This document shows positions 62,889-64,000 of a stretch of 64,000 bases of DNA, in pieces. The notes under the pieces were generated by a model. The model was not told the origin of the DNA. It ran no database searches and was given only the letters and a program-made list of their open reading frames with translations. How positions within the stretch are numbered: the first letter of the stretch is position 1; each line of letters starts with the position of its first letter. This DNA is from Saxidomus purpurata. Lineage: Eukaryota; Mollusca; Bivalvia; Venerida; Veneridae. Where the stretch lies: the NCBI GenBank assembly GCA_022818135.1, contig JAFMSR010000010.1, positions 33,237,200 to 33,301,199 on the forward strand. The letters run 5' to 3'. The position numbers were made by a program, and so were the translations under genes.

Positions 62889-64000
62889 ATGTTTTCAACA
62901 CAGTATCCAGACTGTAAGCAGGATCTTTTCAGGAGAGATGCCATGTTGAGACATTTACGACAGAAACATGGACAGAGAGTCACTCTTGCGTAGCCATCAC
63001 CACCACTAGAGGGAGTGCCTCCACCACCACCACCACCAAAGGCGGATAAGTTTCGATCTATTACGACGCATACTGTAAAGCCAATGGTTTTTAAGCGCCC
63101 ATTTACCATGATGATAACAGGTCTTACAGGTTACTGTCATTGATTTATTTGTAGAATAAAGCTTTGGGATAATATCAAATACAAACTGATATGATATTGT
63201 TTCGTTGAGTACATTCTTTCATAACTAGTGTATATTTCAGCTTGTGGGAAACAACGTTTGTAAAAGAGCTATTGCAACAGCACGGTTCTAGAATTTATCC
63301 TCAGATACAGAGAATTGTTTTTCTATACAAGAGATGGCAGCCATTGCATTGTTTTCGTTAATTCACAGGGCAGTACTGCCAATAGTGGAATTTGTTCAAG
63401 GAATCCCGATAGATTTAGAAGATGAAGACTTTTTCGACCAAACAATGAACTATTTAGATATTCTGGACGACCTATTCTCCGAAGCTGGCAAGGAGAAGCC
63501 CATCACAGACTTGATTACAGAAGGGTCCCACCACAGATCGCTGTCGGTAATTGCCATTAACTAAAACTTGTACGGGAACAAAGACCCCATGCAGAGACGA
63601 AATTGTCACTATTTAATTCTTTTCAACAACCCTGTGGGCCAACAGACTATGATGACATTGGGCAGACAGATGTATCCTGGACACAAAAACAAGTTTATGA
63701 AAATATTACCAAAAACTACAAAATATCCACGTGGTTATCTTCTAGTGAACTTAAAACCATTCACCTTTGAGGATGACAGAGGATGACAGATTGAAGTACG
63801 AAGTGACATGGCAGTGCAGTTCCACCACTCTCAGCAAATCTTTAACACGTTCGCCAACCAATCACATGCCAGAACACAAAAACCGACCTGACTTAACCAA
63901 TCATATACAAGCAAGCCCACACGAAACTATAAGAGAGAGGGTTATACAAGAATTTAATCATTCTTCGTTTGGATTGTTCGGATCGACAAAAACCCTTGGA
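62889..64000 (+). pseudogene. Polinton-type packaging ATPase relic (zinc finger plus P-loop), continues off the window
   Basis: FtsK/HerA-type ATPases of Polintons are thought to pump DNA into capsids. From the ATG at 62889 the frame gives a C2H2-like finger ('DCKQDLFRRDAMLRHLRQKH', with the first Cys replaced by Tyr). An in-frame TAG follows near 62991, then a poly-Pro linker and 'KRPFTMMITGLT', the start of the P-loop. A GT...AG segment (63130-63240) splits the P-loop codons. After it 'CGK' is followed by a one-base loss. 'RIVFLYKRWQPL' and 'VLPIVEFVQGIPIDLE' are family blocks in different frames. An in-frame TAA lies at 63562-63564, just before 'NLYGNKDPMQRR'. A 10-bp tandem duplication near 63770-63790 shifts the frame again. 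The open frame then continues to the window edge. Clearly inactive. Confidence 0.8.

Noticed and set aside
62768..63109. Minus-strand ORF with a poly-Gly stretch.
   Set aside because: It is the antisense of the zinc-finger and poly-Pro linker of the ATPase relic.

Overview
This window is animal nuclear DNA, most likely from a bivalve mollusc. Genes are split into short exons by AT-rich GT-AG introns. The intervening DNA is packed with tRNA-headed SINEs, short inverted-repeat elements, and molluscan-type repeats carrying phrases such as 'gaccttgacct'. I cannot name the species. Very long homopolymers (161 T, 109 T, runs of 18-19 G) and garbled low-complexity stretches suggest an imperfect assembly in places, mainly 24.7-26.04 kb.

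Four host genes can be supported. (1) 1055-1499, minus: first coding exon of an SVOP/SV2-like major facilitator transporter, with the rest not recognised in the window. (2) 2954-5231, plus: a complete three-exon gene of 392 codons for a stand-alone protein of the biotin-protein-ligase N-terminal (BPL_N, class I glutamine amidotransferase-like) type. A 48-bp minisatellite has copied its first 5' splice site. (3) 7845-23959, minus: BBS2, a BBSome subunit. Twenty coding exons are mapped and all their phases agree, but the exon expected after exon 1 was not found. (4) 26719-43873, plus: the orthologue of human KIAA2013, an uncharacterised membrane protein, with 13 well supported coding exons plus a proposed start exon. 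BBS2 and KIAA2013 lie head to head, with ETS- and CCAAT-like sites between them at about 26.4-26.65 kb.

From 44 to 58.8 kb I see no convincing host gene. This stretch holds short inverted-repeat elements, SINE-like sequences, a CT microsatellite and a roughly 1.9-kb composite module present three times in tandem (52.3-58.0 kb). An unexplained coding-like open stretch lies at 58830-59021.

The right end (59.65-64.0 kb) holds a decayed Polinton/Maverick-like element. A family B DNA polymerase relic on the minus strand and a packaging-ATPase relic on the plus strand diverge from a short spacer with several CCAAT-type boxes. The polymerase relic is interrupted by a 399-bp inverted-repeat element with a 6-bp target duplication. 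The ATPase relic has an intron-like GT...AG segment inside its P-loop codons. Both are disabled by stops and frameshifts, and the element continues past the window edge.
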